From Saururus chinensis (lineage: Eukaryota; Streptophyta; Magnoliopsida; Piperales; Saururaceae): a DNA stretch of 64,000 nt. The notes beneath the pieces were generated by a model. It had not been told where the DNA came from. It saw nothing but the letters and a program-made list of their open reading frames with translations, and did not search any database. The position numbers and the translations under genes are program-made. The stretch covers positions 5,704,001 through 5,768,000 of the forward strand of contig CP141145.1 of the NCBI GenBank assembly GCA_035235625.1, read 5' to 3'. The number at the start of each line of letters is the position of its first letter. Position 1 is the stretch's first letter. Shown here in pieces: positions 49,301 to 62,500 of this stretch.

Positions 49301-49332
49301 AGCCCCGAATCCACAATGCTTCAGGTCCTTAT
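46332..49332. other. Intergenic; scattered small-repeat remnants, no gene
   Basis: A block at about 46640-46745 resembles 45380-45475 (CCGATTTCAA, then AAAGAGTTAARTRATGTGAC). A lone Stowaway-type end (ATAGAGGGAGTA, 47111-47122) has no partner found. No reading frame here shows a recognisable domain. Confidence 0.45.
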
Positions 49333-50312
49333 TGTTGGACTATGGTATGAGTTGGAGACTGGTTTGGTCCAATGTTGTCGCGGTCTGGGTGAACCGGTAT
49401 GAGCACGGGGTCCAAGGGTGGTGGGGGGGTCACGCCGACCTCATATGTGCCTTCGTTACACTAATTTGATTGAGACACGCCAACGTTATATACACACACT
49501 AGGCATTCGACTAGTTCGTGTATTAACATGTTATGGGGCCCAGACACATAAATTATGATTTACGGGTGGGACCCGTGGTTAGCGAAGGGTTAACCTTATC
49601 GCGGGCTTGGCCATGTACAGGGGGTCCAGGCCTTCGCACAGAGCCCTCTCCTATTGTGTCTAACCTTCTTGATATAAGCCTGTAAACTCAATAAGAATGG
49701 TCTGTTTGAGGAAAGCCCAACTTAGGCCCAACTTAATTAGGGGAAGGAGGAGGGGTATTTAAAGGGAAAGAAGAGGGAGAGGAGCCCTAATCAGGCCGCT
49801 CCACTCCTCTCCTCTCCCTCTCCCAATTCGGCTCCCCCTCTCCCTTGTGGTTCAACCCCCTCTCTAGGTTTTCTTGTGAAAACCTTGCTGGCCACCTCCC
49901 ATCTCCTCCTCTCCTTCCCCTTGGATGTGGTGTAAGAGAGGGATATGCTCCCATGTTGGCTGTGCATGAAAAGGAGAGCCTAGGCGCCATCTTGCTGAGT
50001 TTTACTTCCAAGAAAGAGGGTTTTTTGAAGGATCAACACATAGAGGTAATCTCCTTTCCATTGGTTTGTTTTTCCTTGAGATTGGTGTGTGCAGGCTGAA
50101 CTTTTAGAGGGCGTGCAAGGGCTGGACAGCCCAGGTCAGTATGCTTTTGATCCGATTTGTATTCTTAATTGTATGATCTATTTGATTGGATATGTTTATT
50201 GCTCATTGATTTGGGTTTTATGCATGTTTGTTGTAGTTTAATCATAAAAGTTGATTTTGATTGGTGCACCACCCCCTTCCTACCATGCTTCCACTAGTTC
50301 AGCCACTCTTCA
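49333..50312 (+). repeat. 5' LTR of a truncated Ty1/copia element
   Basis: About 980 bp from TGTTGGAC to TTCA, followed by a primer site. It includes a TATTTAAAGG box (about 49756-49765) followed by a pyrimidine-rich stretch, which fits an LTR promoter and leader. The right-hand LTR is missing because the element is truncated, so these ends were not confirmed by comparison. Confidence 0.55.
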
Positions 50313-52530
50313 GTGGTATCAAAGCCTAGGTGGGGGTCGTTGGTTGCTAGTCTAATAAAAAATCAGTTTTGATTTACCCGATCTAGGTCATACATGCTAG
50401 AATTGGGAAATTGGTGAAATTGATTAATCTACTAGATCCAATCAAATGGCTTTTATTTTTAAGTTCAAATTAGATATATATTGGACTGTTTTGATTGATT
50501 AGCACGCTGGAATTGATGTGATTTTGAGTTTAATTGAAGATTGCATGATTGCATGCTTATAAGGGCAAAATAGTCAATTCGGCTTTCAATTTTTTGCACA
50601 ATTAATTCTCTTATCACTTTCTAGGCACACACCCTCTTGCTGGTCAGCAAGAGCACCCTCTTGATGGTTAGCAAGAGTTAATTGATTTATTTTTTATTAA
50701 AATAAATTAATTTTGTGAATTATAAAGGTGTGAATTTACCGTTTTAGCCCTAGGGACATTTTGGTCAATTCATACTTGTTGTGTGTGTTCTGATAATTCT
50801 CTGTCCAGAATTGTGGTTCACTAATTTGAATAATCTTTGATAAGTTGCTATGTAAAATTTTTTGGGGTGTATTTAAGGGTAAAAAGACCTAAACAGCCCT
50901 AGGACTATTTTGGTAATTTCATTTTTTGGACAGGAATATAAAATTCCAGTAGCATCTAAATTATTTATTTGTTGTGTTTATGTGTTGAGTAGGGTGTTTA
51001 AGAGATTCCTAGACAACCTAATTAGGGTAACTTCTTTAAGGGGGTTAAGGGGTAGTTAGGGTTATTTTGGAAAGTGTCCCAAACCCTAATTAAGGTATAT
51101 CTAAATAAAGTAACTCAGCATAATATACTCAACTATCCCTTTGGCTTATTATTAGATTAAGAGTTCTATAAGCAATTACCTTATTTAGAAGTGGTTAGCC
51201 TTCCATAAATAGTATTAATTTCCTATTCTCTGCTTTTTCTCTGTAGTTGCACGATGGCTTCCAAGATTGTCACTTTAGAATTAGGAAATATTGAGAAGTT
51301 GAATGCTGACAACTATCTGGTGTGGAAGAGAATGATACACTATATCCTAACTCTTTCTGATCCTGCTCATATCCTTGAGCAGATAATTGAGCCACTGCCA
51401 AAAGGTGCATCAGCTGCTCAGAGGAAAGCACATGAAAAATTGAGGGATGATGATAACAAGGCTAGGTCCACCGTACTGACTTTCATGGAGCCTAAGATGG
51501 AAAGGCTCTTTGAGAAGTACAAGTTTGCCAAAGAGATGTTGGAAGCAATTTCTGTTGGGTATGGGGAGCAGACTGAAGCTAATAAGATGATGTTGTACTC
51601 TAAGTATCAAAACTTTAGGATGAGCGAAGGAGATGATGTGAATGAGCACCTGAGTGCCATGTCCATCATTGCTGATGACCTAAAGACACTGGAGGACCCC
51701 ATCTCTGAGGGAGTCCAAGTGTCTACAGTGTTAAACAACCTTCTCAAATCTTGGGAGAGTGTAGTGATCTATCTAAACATGAGTGACTAGAAGATCATAA
51801 TGGAGGTTCTAACTGCCAAGCTAAGGCTTGAGGAAAAATGGAGGAACCATGTGAAGGCTTCTGGGGGTGCTGCTACTGCCAACTTGGCATAGAACTCTGG
51901 TGGAGGCAGAAGGGTGGACATGGGCCTAGTCCCTCTAACAAGAAAGCTTTCAAGAAGAAGGGGAAGAAGCCTCAGAACAAGGGCATTGGAAATGGGAATG
52001 CCAAACCCAAAGGCGCTTGTTTCAAGTGTGGCCAAGTGGGTCACTTTAAGGCTAATTATTCCCATAAAGATGACCATTCAAGCAATGACAACAACGGCAA
52101 GAGTAAGGAGATTGTGTGTGTTGTCTTTAAAGTGATGATTGCTGACATCAAGGAGAAGATTTGGTGGCTAGACTCAGAAGCTACAATGCATGTTTCTCAG
52201 TCGAGGGGAACCAAGGGAGAGATGATGAACTTGATGTCTTGCTAGAATAAAGTCTTCATGGGCAACAATACATACTACGAGGTGGAGGCTATGGGGAACT
52301 ACAGGATTCCCCTGAAGGATGGGTCTACCCTAATCTTAATTGATGTACTCTTTGCTCCCTCCATCAGGAGGAACCTAATTTCAATCTCTGTTTTGACCAA
52401 GAAGGGGTTTGAGGTTAGATTTAAGGGGAGTAAGGCCACTGTGGGCAAGGGTGGGACTACGTTATTTACTCTTCTTTAGTTGATGGGTCATATTGCTTAG
52501 ATGTAATGAACCCTTCTGAATCTAATAAAA
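50313..52530 (+). mobile_element. Truncated Ty1/copia element: primer site, leader, gag, partial protease
   Basis: The primer site TGGTATCAAAGCC (50314) matches initiator tRNA-Met. After a 0.9-kb leader, gag begins at ATG 51254 (MASKIVTLELGNIEKLNADN) and reads 178 codons to a stop at 51788. It continues in other frames with a zinc knuckle whose last cysteine is Tyr (CFKCGQVGHFKANY, near 52020). The protease motif WWLDSEATMHVS (near 52165) has Glu where Gly is expected. Sequence up to 52479 (LFAPSIRRNLISISVL) is still copia-like, then it stops at a junction near 52530. Integrase and reverse transcriptase are absent. Confidence 0.75.
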
Positions 52531-53905
52531 TACTACTTCTATGTTATTTACTGCTTCTAATATTTTATTTTCCAAAGACTACTTTCCTTTTACCACAATC
52601 TACTATGGATCTATGTGTAGCTAACCAATCCACGTCAAGGATAATATCAAAGTCGGTTATCTTTAGTAAAACTAGGTTAGCACTCAACCGATTGTCACCT
52701 ATATGAACTGACACCTCTTTAAGAAACTCTTGTGTTAATAAAGAGTCTCCTACAGGTGTTGAGACTTCTAGTATAAAGGGTAGGTTCAAAACTTGATCTT
52801 CCAGATTTAAAGCAAATTCAACTGATATAAATGAATGTGTAGAGCCTGGATCTATCAAAATTCTACTTAATCAATCAGAGACAAGAAGAGTACCTTCCTC
52901 GACAGCATTTGAGGCATGAGCTTCCTCACTTGTGATGGCATATACTTGCCCCGGAATTCTAGCCTTTTGTTCGGTCTAAGGCTCATTTCTTGTATGCTTC
53001 CTTGGGCAGTCTCTAGCAAAGTGACCCTCAACTCCACACACAAAGCATAGGTTATTCCTCTTCTTGCAGGGTTGCCCCGGGTGAAACAATTTACATATGG
53101 GGTATGGGGTCCCTCCCCTGCCCTGCTGATATTGTTGTCGTGGCCTTCTTTTAAAAGCTTGTTGTTGTGGTTGCGGCTGATATGGTCGAACTGGCTGGTT
53201 AGGTGCACCACGAGAGTAGTTAAAGCCTCTCTTGTTGTTAGGGCATTTGAAACTACCATTTTGCCAAGCTTCCTTCCGTTATGCCATTGCTCTCTGTTGA
53301 TCGTACTTTGCCACATAGGCAATCACCATGGCTCAACTCAAAGTAGTAGGTTGTAGAATTACTACTTGAGCTCTTAATTCAGGTTTTAATCCCGAGACAA
53401 ATCGGGTGGCACAAGATAATTCTGCAGTGCATGCTCCCAAGGCAAAGCACTGCAACTGAGTAAATTTGGTCACATACTCCTGTACCGACAAACTTCCTTG
53501 CTTTAGTTCCATGAACTCCAACTCCTTTTGTTGCCTCATATGGAGTAAAAAATAATTATCATAGGAAGCTTCTTTGTAATCTTTCCAAGAAACTTGTTGA
53601 ACCTCAACAAATTTAGTCTCCTTGATTATGGTCCACCAATGATCTGCCTCTCCTGAGAAGACAAATGTTCCAAAGGAAACTTTTTTCTTCTCAGATACCT
53701 CCATTGCTTCAAAAATCTTTTTAATTTCTCTTATCCACTTTTCTGCCTCCTCCAGCTCTCCTTCACCTAAGAAGGTGGGGGCAATTTTCTTAAACTGTTC
53801 AGCCAAATTATTCTCACCCTTACTCCTGCTAGATGAGTAATCACTAAAGGGAATTGGAGAGGTTGTGCCGGTGGCAAAGAAAGAGCAGGGTGATAACCTT
53901 ACTCA
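52531..53905 (-). mobile_element. Ty3/gypsy gag-protease fragment (second lineage)
   Basis: On the minus strand: a gag start at 53806 (MAEQFKKIAPTFLGEGELEE) with WIREIKKIFEAM and YYNYF-like capsid signatures, a degraded zinc-knuckle region (53322-52867), and a protease beginning with DPGSTHSFISVEFA (near 52855). It is bounded by the copia fragment on the left and a Reina-like fragment on the right. No LTR is attached. The gag type resembles Del/Tekay and differs from the neighbouring chromovirus gag. Confidence 0.75.
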
Positions 53906-55094
53906 GCTAAGACATTCTTCCATTTGAGCCGGAGTGAAACGGCGGACAATTGGGCCAGTCTGAGGGGATGCTTGGCCAGCGCGGCCAGCCACTGAGCTGC
54001 TGGTTGGGGCGGCAAGAGGGGAGGCAGTCACAGCAGCCCGAGGAAAAGGTCCTAGCCTGCCCCCACGCCTTTGTCTAGCCAATTTCTCTTCTTCGATGCG
54101 TGCATGACGCACGACAGCCCGCATGCTAGAATAGGGGAAATGGCGCATCTCCTCAGAAATCTTTGGTTTGAGCCCTCTCTTGAACGTGCCCACCAAGGCG
54201 GCCACTGGCCATTCAGGGAGGTGGTTGGCTACCTTCATGAACTCCGTATAGTATGCTTGAACGGTGGATGTCTATCGCAGAGAGGAGAGCATTTCGTTGA
54301 AGTCTTGGAACTCATTTGGGCTGAACTGGATGCACAATTCGTTGGAGAAGGTGGTCCAAGTGGGGTAGCGCACCTCCTTCTCAAAGCTCTGAAACCATAC
54401 CGAAGCATCCCCGTCTAGGTGGAAAGTCACTATGCGCAGTCATTCAGCCTCCGACTGTGTCCCCTGGTAGGCAAAAAACTTCTTCGCCTTGTACAACCAT
54501 TCAACTAGGTCATCGTCCCCATTATAACGTGGGAATTGTAGGCGGGCCAAACAAGGTTCCACCCCGCTCCGCGGTGCCTTGGGTACTCCTTCCAATCATC
54601 CTCCATCTTCTGGTACAAGTTTCGGGGAGGCGGCACCATTGAGGCATTTTTCCGAACACCTGGTGTGCCTCGCGAGTCCCAGGCCTAGCGCCTCCCATCC
54701 ATGGCCTGGTTGACAGTGCCAAAGCGCAGAGCATCCTAGGAAAAGAGCATATCGCGGTCTGTCGGTGTTGGAAAGTCAGAGCGGAGAGGTTTAGGAGCCT
54801 GGGACGGACCCCCCTTCTCCATGGAAACTAGTGGCGGCTTGGAGAGAAGGGGTGTTGCACGCTCTGCTTGAAGTTGGGCAACGGCCAAACCCAAATCATC
54901 GATCTTGGCGATGCCCAGCTCAAAGCCCTTATCTCTACCATGAGTTGTGCCATCGTAAGCTCGCCGTTGGATTCAGGCGCTGTTTTGGGACTGTTTGCAG
55001 AGGCGAGAGCCTCTTTCTCGGGCTGAATTTCTGGGGCCGTGGCAGCTTGTTTGCCTCGAGCTATGGCCGGGGATTGTAAGAGCTTTGATACCAA
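53906..55094 (-). mobile_element. Truncated Reina-like chromovirus, gag only
   Basis: The gag is homologous to the element at 12938-18392: compare VVRHARIEEEKLARQRRGGR here with VVRHARIEEEKLARQRKGGR there, and a shared GKQ...PEKE N-terminus near 55065. It carries several stops and frame changes and ends abruptly at about 53906, just after RRFTPAQMEE. An initiator-Met primer site (minus strand TTGGTATCAAAGC, 55094-55082) sits beside the LTR. Confidence 0.8.
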
Positions 55095-55426
55095 TGTTGT
55101 GCCTAGTGTGGGCACAATTGGTACACAAGAGTTCTATGCAGAGAAAGGGAAAGAAGTAGGAAGAAAGGGGAGAAAGTAACTAAAATTCAATTAGCATGCC
55201 CAACCAAGGAGGGAGATGACCCTTTATGGGGAGTCGTGCCCTCCCACATTGGGAATCATGCCACTAGTGGGGCCCGACTCACCCGTGGTCCACTAGTGTA
55301 CCTATTACAGTTCATAACATAATACAAATAACAGTCAATTGCTAACATAAGGAAAACTAACCTAAGGAACAGAAATAAAATACTGAAATAAGGTAAGTAC
55401 TGAGCCAAGTGCACACGTGCACAACA
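55095..55426 (-). repeat. 5' LTR of the truncated chromovirus
   Basis: 332 bp with the same TGTTGTGC/GCACAACA ends as the 373-bp LTRs at 12938 and 18020 but a diverged interior, so it is a related, different subfamily. The 3' LTR is not present in the window. Confidence 0.8.
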
Positions 55427-55473
55427 ATACCATATTTACTCAAAGAGGCAAGAGAATTATCATATATTTCCTA

Positions 55474-55837
55474 TCTCCCTCTGTCTCATACTAAATGTTT
55501 CGTTTAAAAAGCACACTTATACTACATTAAATGCCCTATTTATTAATAAATGATGTATAGAGCTACAACTCCTTTACCATTAGTTCACGAGCAGAATAGA
55601 ACCATGATTTGAGACAACCAGGGAGGGGAGTCAAAGTTGTTGTGAGCTGCAATTCTAGCTAATTTTTCCTTCTTAATATTCTACAAATTAGAAAGTTTTT
55701 AATATACTTCTTCTATAGAGTAGGTCTCTCATTTTTTATATTTTTCTGCTAAGTTAGTTATTTTTTTGTCTTAAATATTTACTTTGTATAAAATTTATAT
55801 TTTAACAATTGAAGCATTACACTTGGATTAAAGGGAG
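55474..55837. mobile_element. Stowaway-like MITE, weak
   Basis: Left end TCTCCCTCTGTCTCATAC, reverse-complemented right end CTCCCTTTAATCCAAG, both next to TA. Length 364 bp, AT-rich. The inverted repeat is short, so confidence is limited. Confidence 0.4.
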
Positions 55838-56529
55838 TATATTTGCCATGAAGCTAATATTCTGATAATACTCATTGAGTCAGGCCTATAATTCTGTATG
55901 ATGTTTTCAAAATGATGTACTAGAAGAAGCTTTGTTTTTTTTTAAAAAAAATACTTTGGTGACATTTAAAAGTAACATCAAAAAGTTATTTTATCGTCTC
56001 AGAACCAATGATAAGTGAGACCCATTTTTATTTTTATAAGTCGCACTCGTCAATGGTCTTAAAAAAAATAAAAATTACTCAAGTCATAATAACATTACTC
56101 TTCTTTTTTTAAGACAATTTGAAAAATTAAACCGAAGCAAACTAGATCATAAATCTGCCGCAACATATTCCTTACCAAAGGCAAGGAGGACGGCAAATTG
56201 AATAATTGAATGCTGCGCTGGCGTTACTGTCCTAAGTGAGTTGTCGACGCCTCCGCTCCCTCCCCGGGGCGTTAGGCGTTACGTTACCAACGGGAGCTAA
56301 TACAAGAAGAAGAAGAAATGAAATGTACGGGGACAAACTCACCCCACCTCCTCTTCTCCATTCAGCATCTCTTTGTCCTCCACACCAAGCATCACATTTT
56401 TCTTTCCTTGTTCCTTTAAATTTGGTTGGGTTCTTCTCTTGCTAGGTACTTCGCAACTCCCTGCCTTCCCTGCTTCTTCTTCTTCTTCTTCTTCTTCTTA
56501 AGGATTTCTAGAGAGGCTGGCTTTTGAAT
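55838..56529 (+). promoter_or_regulatory. Promoter and 5' leader region of the DUF3754 gene
   Basis: AT-rich to about 56200, then GC-richer toward the gene. A (CTT)9 run at 56473-56499 lies 30 bp before the start codon, as is common in plant 5' leaders. I cannot assign a TATA box or transcription start with confidence. Confidence 0.45.
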
Positions 56530-59500
56530 ATGGGGGAGAACATGGACAAGAAGAAGAGCAAGGATGTCATTCGCTTGGAGAGGGAGTCTGTGGTCCCCGT
56601 GCTGAAGCCGAAGCTCATTATGAAATTGGCTTACCTCATTGGTGTGTGTGACTGCATCAGTTCTCCTCAGTCTTTGCCTTGTGTTGGTGTTTGATCTGGT
56701 GTTGCTATTTCAAATTTCTATTTCGGTTTTTAGAATTTGTGACGCTTTCTTAATGTGGGTTGATGAGATTTCGCTTAATTGGGAAATGGGTTTTGGATTG
56801 GTTGCTGATTCTGAGTTGCCGACAGTGTGTGCTGGGAGTTTCGTTTCGTAATCCTGCAAATTGAGTAGCTCAAGTAGCTGCCGTCTTTTTTTCTTCTCTC
56901 CTTAATTCAATGAGCAAGTTATTACATTCTTTAGATTTATGGAGTTCAATTTATTTGATTGCCTGTTTCCTACTTCTGAATTGGCATCTAATTACACAAT
57001 ATGGGCTTTCAAGCTTTGTTCTTTTTTCCCTCATACCTCATACTCTATTATAACTAGGGTCATTGTGTTTTGAAATGCGAGCTGTCTCCAGAACATACTT
57101 TCAAACCCAGTTCAGTCTGAAAGTGCTTTCAGACTCCTCGTTCATCCTTTGACAGGGAATGCAAATTTTAGGGTTTTCCAGAAATGGCGCGTACCAATGT
57201 ATGCCAATGCAACTTCCGTTGAAAGTTATTTCTGGAGATTGCTTTCAGATCTTAATAAGCTTTATATTTATTCATAGCTATAGGACTTACATAAGACATT
57301 TACTGTCTCAACTGCTTTTCACCCTCTCGCTCCACAGTGAGAAGGAAGTTCTGTGTTTACTTCTTCCCTTTTTTTTTTTTTAAATTTGGCCATGTAGTTG
57401 TGCCAAATGTGTGGTTCGAGTGATAAGGAGCAGCTAATTTATGTGTTTTTTTTATTGATGTCTTATGTAGTTGTTGGGAAAACTATTCTGCATGTAAGCA
57501 TAGAGTTGCCATTTTGTGCTTGCTATGGCAGCGATGCAGTGTGCCAGTTGGCCAAAACACACACACAATAAACGCAGATGAAAGGTCAAATCTGGTTGCA
57601 CCCATGTTAGCAGATCTCCCAGTGTTCGCTACACCTTATTTATTGCACTCAATACATAGTACCTCTCATAAATGTGTAGTGTGTCATTTTTTGGTCATTG
57701 AAAGAAGATCAAATAGTTACGAGGCTTCCTATCTCACATGGATTTTGTGTTGGAACCAAATTTGGTCTTCTTCATATGTGTTAATATCAGTATCTCACTA
57801 GCATTTTGTATCATCATTTTGATTAAAGAAGTGCCAAATGATGATATAGAATCCATGTCACCAACCAAGATAACTGGGGTAAGGTGTATGATGATGACAT
57901 AAAGCATCTTAAATTTTAAAGACGGAAAGTTCAATGTTTGAATGTGTGGTATATTCTCTTCTTAGTAATTTGCTTGTTCAGTGTTTTGGTCTCTTGCTTG
58001 AGGCAGATACATTATGATATTGAGAAGGAAGAGCAGGGTAATTTGACTACGCTTGTAAATTTTTTCCTAGCGATACTGGTTTTTCACGTTTTATTTATTT
58101 GCCTTTTCATACAACTCTTTTTTTTATGCTTGTTTAATGTTAACTTTTACATGTAACTGGCTCTTAGATTTTTTTTAAATCAAAATTTTGAGGATGTTAC
58201 AGTTACTGGTGATGCTTCCATGGAGTTGCTCCTATAATCTAACTATTTTTTTTATATGAAACATTTGTTTGTCTGTTTCTTCATTTGGTATCTAATTCAA
58301 ACTCCATGTAGTTTATTGTTAAACACAATGACTCTTCCGTTCTAATTTATTGACTTTGCCATCTTTTGTTTGAATTTTCTGGGGTTATATGGTTACATAT
58401 TGTAAATCTGTGCAAGGTATGCCTTAGGGTTGGTTTGCTTAGCAGCTGAACATTTTATGATCCTGTTTGATTACTTTATTTGGAATTTTTCCTCCCATTT
58501 TTTACAATTTTGTAATGTTTTAGTTCCAGTCCACCTAAATCGACGTGCTATAAAAAATATTTCTCTGTGTTCTCCATTTTGAGTGATATTTTTTCTATGG
58601 TTTTTGCATGCATTTCAGAACAAGCATCTGACCGTGCGGAGTTTCTTAAGCTATGTAAGAGGGTTGAGTATACAATCCGCGCTTGGTATTTTCTACAATT
58701 TGAGGATCTTATGGTTCGTGGATGTTATTTTGTACTTCTTTTTTCCTTTCTTACACTTTCATATGGATTTTTATCTAAGCATGTGCGTGTTGCATCTGTA
58801 GCAATTATATTCTCTTTTTGATCCACTTTATGGAGCTCAAAGAATTCAGCAGCAGAATCTATCCCCAGAAGAGATTGATGTTCTTGAACAGAATTTCCTT
58901 ACATATTTTTTTCAGGTACATAGAAACTTACATATTGGATCCAGTTTCAGGTTTGATGTTATGTGTGGCCCTGACATTGATAGCATATGAGTCAGCCATT
59001 TCATTTAAACAATCATCAGAAACACTACTGTTCACATTTTTACTGCACAACAAATACTCCCTCTGTCCTAAATTAATAGCTCCATTTGGCAAAAAAGTTT
59101 GTTCCATATTAATAGCTTCACTTTGTTCAATTTAAGTGATTGGGTACCTAAAAAAGAGTATCATAAGCTTATTTTCCTGTCTCTTAGATATGGGTTTCAC
59201 CGTTCAATAAAAATCACTATTTTTTCAAATGTAGCTATTAATATAGGATGGAGGTTGTATTTTGGGAACTTTGAGATAACTGGTTTGCTAATGATGTTGC
59301 ATCTTGTTCATAAGTGCAAATTCTTTTAGATAGTTATGTCTCTGATTAGTATTTAAGATAACATTTTGCAAACTATTAGTGAGTGAATGTTTTACCGGGA
59401 TGGATTTCCTCACATGCTTTCTACTGATATTTCTACACTTCTATCATAATTTGTACCTGACCTTTTGACCAATGGCGTCATCTTTCTATTGCTCCTGTTA

Positions 59501-62500
59501 TAAGCATAATTATTATTTTTAAATCGGTGAATATAGCCTTTACTTCTTCCTTTAACAAATAGCTATGTGGACACTAAAAACACTTGTATGAGGACATTGT
59601 CATCCTTCCATTAGCATGAGAACTACTAGATAGAGACTCAGGATCTTCTGTCACTGTAGATCTACATGAAGGAACAACCTCTGTGCTAGTGATGACTAAA
59701 AAAGTGCTACATGAGAATTGATGCTCCATTATGCATACTTTGTAGTCCAAGAGAGACAAATTTTCTGAGCCAAAACTATATGAGTAGAGTGGATCTGTAA
59801 AATAATACAAATCCTAATCCGATAGGTAGCACAGCATACTTTGTGCGGATGTAATCATTTTTTTTTGGTACATGTAAATTTCCATATATGGGAGATATAT
59901 AGTTGGATAACTGTAAAAGCAACCATGTTTGATAGAACTGCAGGGGAATATGCTTATGGTTTTGTTGTGTCCAGAACTAGCTCACAATAGAAGTAAGTGT
60001 AAATGATACTTACACTCCTGACTTGTCAAAACTAGACACAAATGCCCTCATGTATCAAAACATACACTTAGTACCCCTATTTTTTTTTCCAAAAGACAAA
60101 AAATCCCTTGTCATTCACACCTTTGTTTTTTTTTACCCCCTCCCTGCGCTGTCCTGCCTCAATTTCTTAGGCATCAACAACGGCCTTGGCCTCCTTGCTG
60201 TCTCCACCAGGTCAGGCGTGGGGAGGGGTTTCTCCAACTGAGGGCAGAGCAAGAGTTTCATAACTTGCCCTGGGGGAACAAGAAACCAATCCCCACCGCC
60301 CTGGGGGCCAGGTGGGGAGTGCATCTGAGGCTGAGCCCACGCTCCTCCCCTCTTGGCATCTCTGGCACCACAACAGGGAGGCAGGGCTGGAGAAGATGGG
60401 CCTGCCTCGGCTCCAGCCCCCTGGCTCCCCAGTGGAGATGCCGAGGGTTCTTGCTCCCCCAATGGGGCAAAGCTGGAACCTCTTGCTCCCAACCCCTGTC
60501 TTGGTGTCTTTTCCATGGTGCGACAAGGAGGCTGGGACTTGGGTTTGCCCATCAGCCTATCCTTCTTGCCAGCCTGGTGGAAACGCCAGGGTTTTCCTGC
60601 TCTGACTGGGGGTGGAGCAAGAGATTCCTGATCCACCCTGCTTGGGGGAGCTCATCTCCCCTCTCCTTGCTGTTTCGCCGGGGTGACAGGGAGGCTAGGA
60701 GCAGAGGTGGGGCCAAGGCCAGTGGCGGGAGGAGGTGGAAAAAGAGGGGTATGAATGACAAGGGCATGTCTGTCATTTGAAAAAAAAACTAGGGGATGTA
60801 AGCGTAGGTTTTCAAACATGGTCTATGTCTAGTTTTACAAGGTCAAAGGGTGTAAGTGTAATTTACCCTAGGTCCAAACTTCTTACAGATACGTGATATC
60901 AATCCCAGATAGATGGAGTGAGGTGCATCATGATGATCATCATAATGATTTCCATCTGCACAAAGTATCAGATACTTGTGATAATGATAGGCTTTGGCAT
61001 TCTCTCTCAGTACTAAGTAGTGGATCGTCATGTCTAGAAATTTAGTTGAAGAAAATTTCTTGCTGAGTCTGATGAGCCAATGCTTACACTTGAAGAACAT
61101 TGTATAGTTCTCGGTAACTATGCTATTGATACCAGAGTTATACTTGTGAATGAGCATTAGTTTAATAGTTTCTAATACTGGGCCATTTGATCAACAAATG
61201 TTGGTTGTTAAATTTTGAAAATAAACATTAGTACTTCCTGCAGCTATTGGCCAAACTTGGTTCTGAGAAATGTCTTGAAATTATAAACGTAATCCTGTTA
61301 ACATAAAGATGCCTGCAAATATACAAGTAACACCTTAATTTGTAGGCCCAAAATGCAGGTTTTTGATCTTTTACTTCTTGCTCTACTTCTATCCTCTTGG
61401 ACAAATAGATTATATGGAGTGGTTTTGATGCACAATTTCTTCATTGTTCTAACATTTTGCTTGTGAATATTCCATTTATGTAAGGTAATGGAGAAGAGCA
61501 ACTTCAAAATAGTGAGTGATGAAGAAATTGATGTTGCACACTCTGGGCAATACCTTTTGAACCTTCCCATTACTGTTGACGAGTCAAAGGTTGGTGAAAC
61601 CATTCTTAGGTGTTTTGAATTTTCTTTTGTTTGGTGTCTAAGTGCTCATATTTTGTACAAATGCAGCTAGACAAGGAGCTTTTGAAGAAGTATTTTGCCA
61701 GTCATCAACATGACGACCTCCCAGAATTTTCAGATAAGGTATTTCAACTTTTTTTATTATAAAGTACAATGCAGGCACAATATTAAAGCAAGTTCACATG
61801 CACTAACACACAAAAGCATACGCCTGTTTGGGTCCTACAAGAGTTTTAATGTGGATATATATAAAATTTTGGAAATAGTAAATATCATCAGTTCCCTAAA
61901 TAGAGGAGCAATGCTTGGTTTCATAACTTACCATAATGTTTTGAATCAAAGTGAAGATAAATGCTCCATGTAAGTACTTGAATTTTCATTTTAAAGTTGC
62001 AATTTAAGTAACTAGGTTGACATATATGCAACTCAGAGCTAACATTAGATTTGATAGGCCTCTCTATTTTAATGGTGTTGGCCCTATTGGTTGGAGTCTT
62101 CTTACACATTGTTGTTTTTCCAAAATAAACATATTCACATAAATTATGTCTAGTTTTTGCTGCTTTGGCATCTTTTAATCTTAAAAATGTGTGATCTTAT
62201 TTCTATGAAATGAAAGCTGTTTGTAGGTGATTTTTTTTAATGCATTGCTCTTCTTTTTATACATGCAATGTTAAAAATAGGTGAATATTGCTTCTAAATG
62301 TTTTTACAAGTTTTTCATTTGATAATATTCTCCCTTGAACTTATTGTTTCCTCGAGGAGCCATCAAATCTTTCACAACAACTCTTTTGAAACTTGATTTC
62401 TTTTCCACATGACTTTCACTATGAATGGATCGAATCCTTCCACAGGTGGGGTGTTTATTTTTTCAATGTGGGAAAAATGTCATTTTTTACTTCTGTTAAA

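Noticed and set aside
51410..52077. Minus-strand frames of 79 and 96 codons
   Set aside because: Antisense to the copia gag.
60133..60780. 171- and 167-codon frames in the DUF3754 intron
   Set aside because: Open on both strands because of GC-rich composition; no recognisable domain. Kept only as a possible captured fragment, not as a gene.
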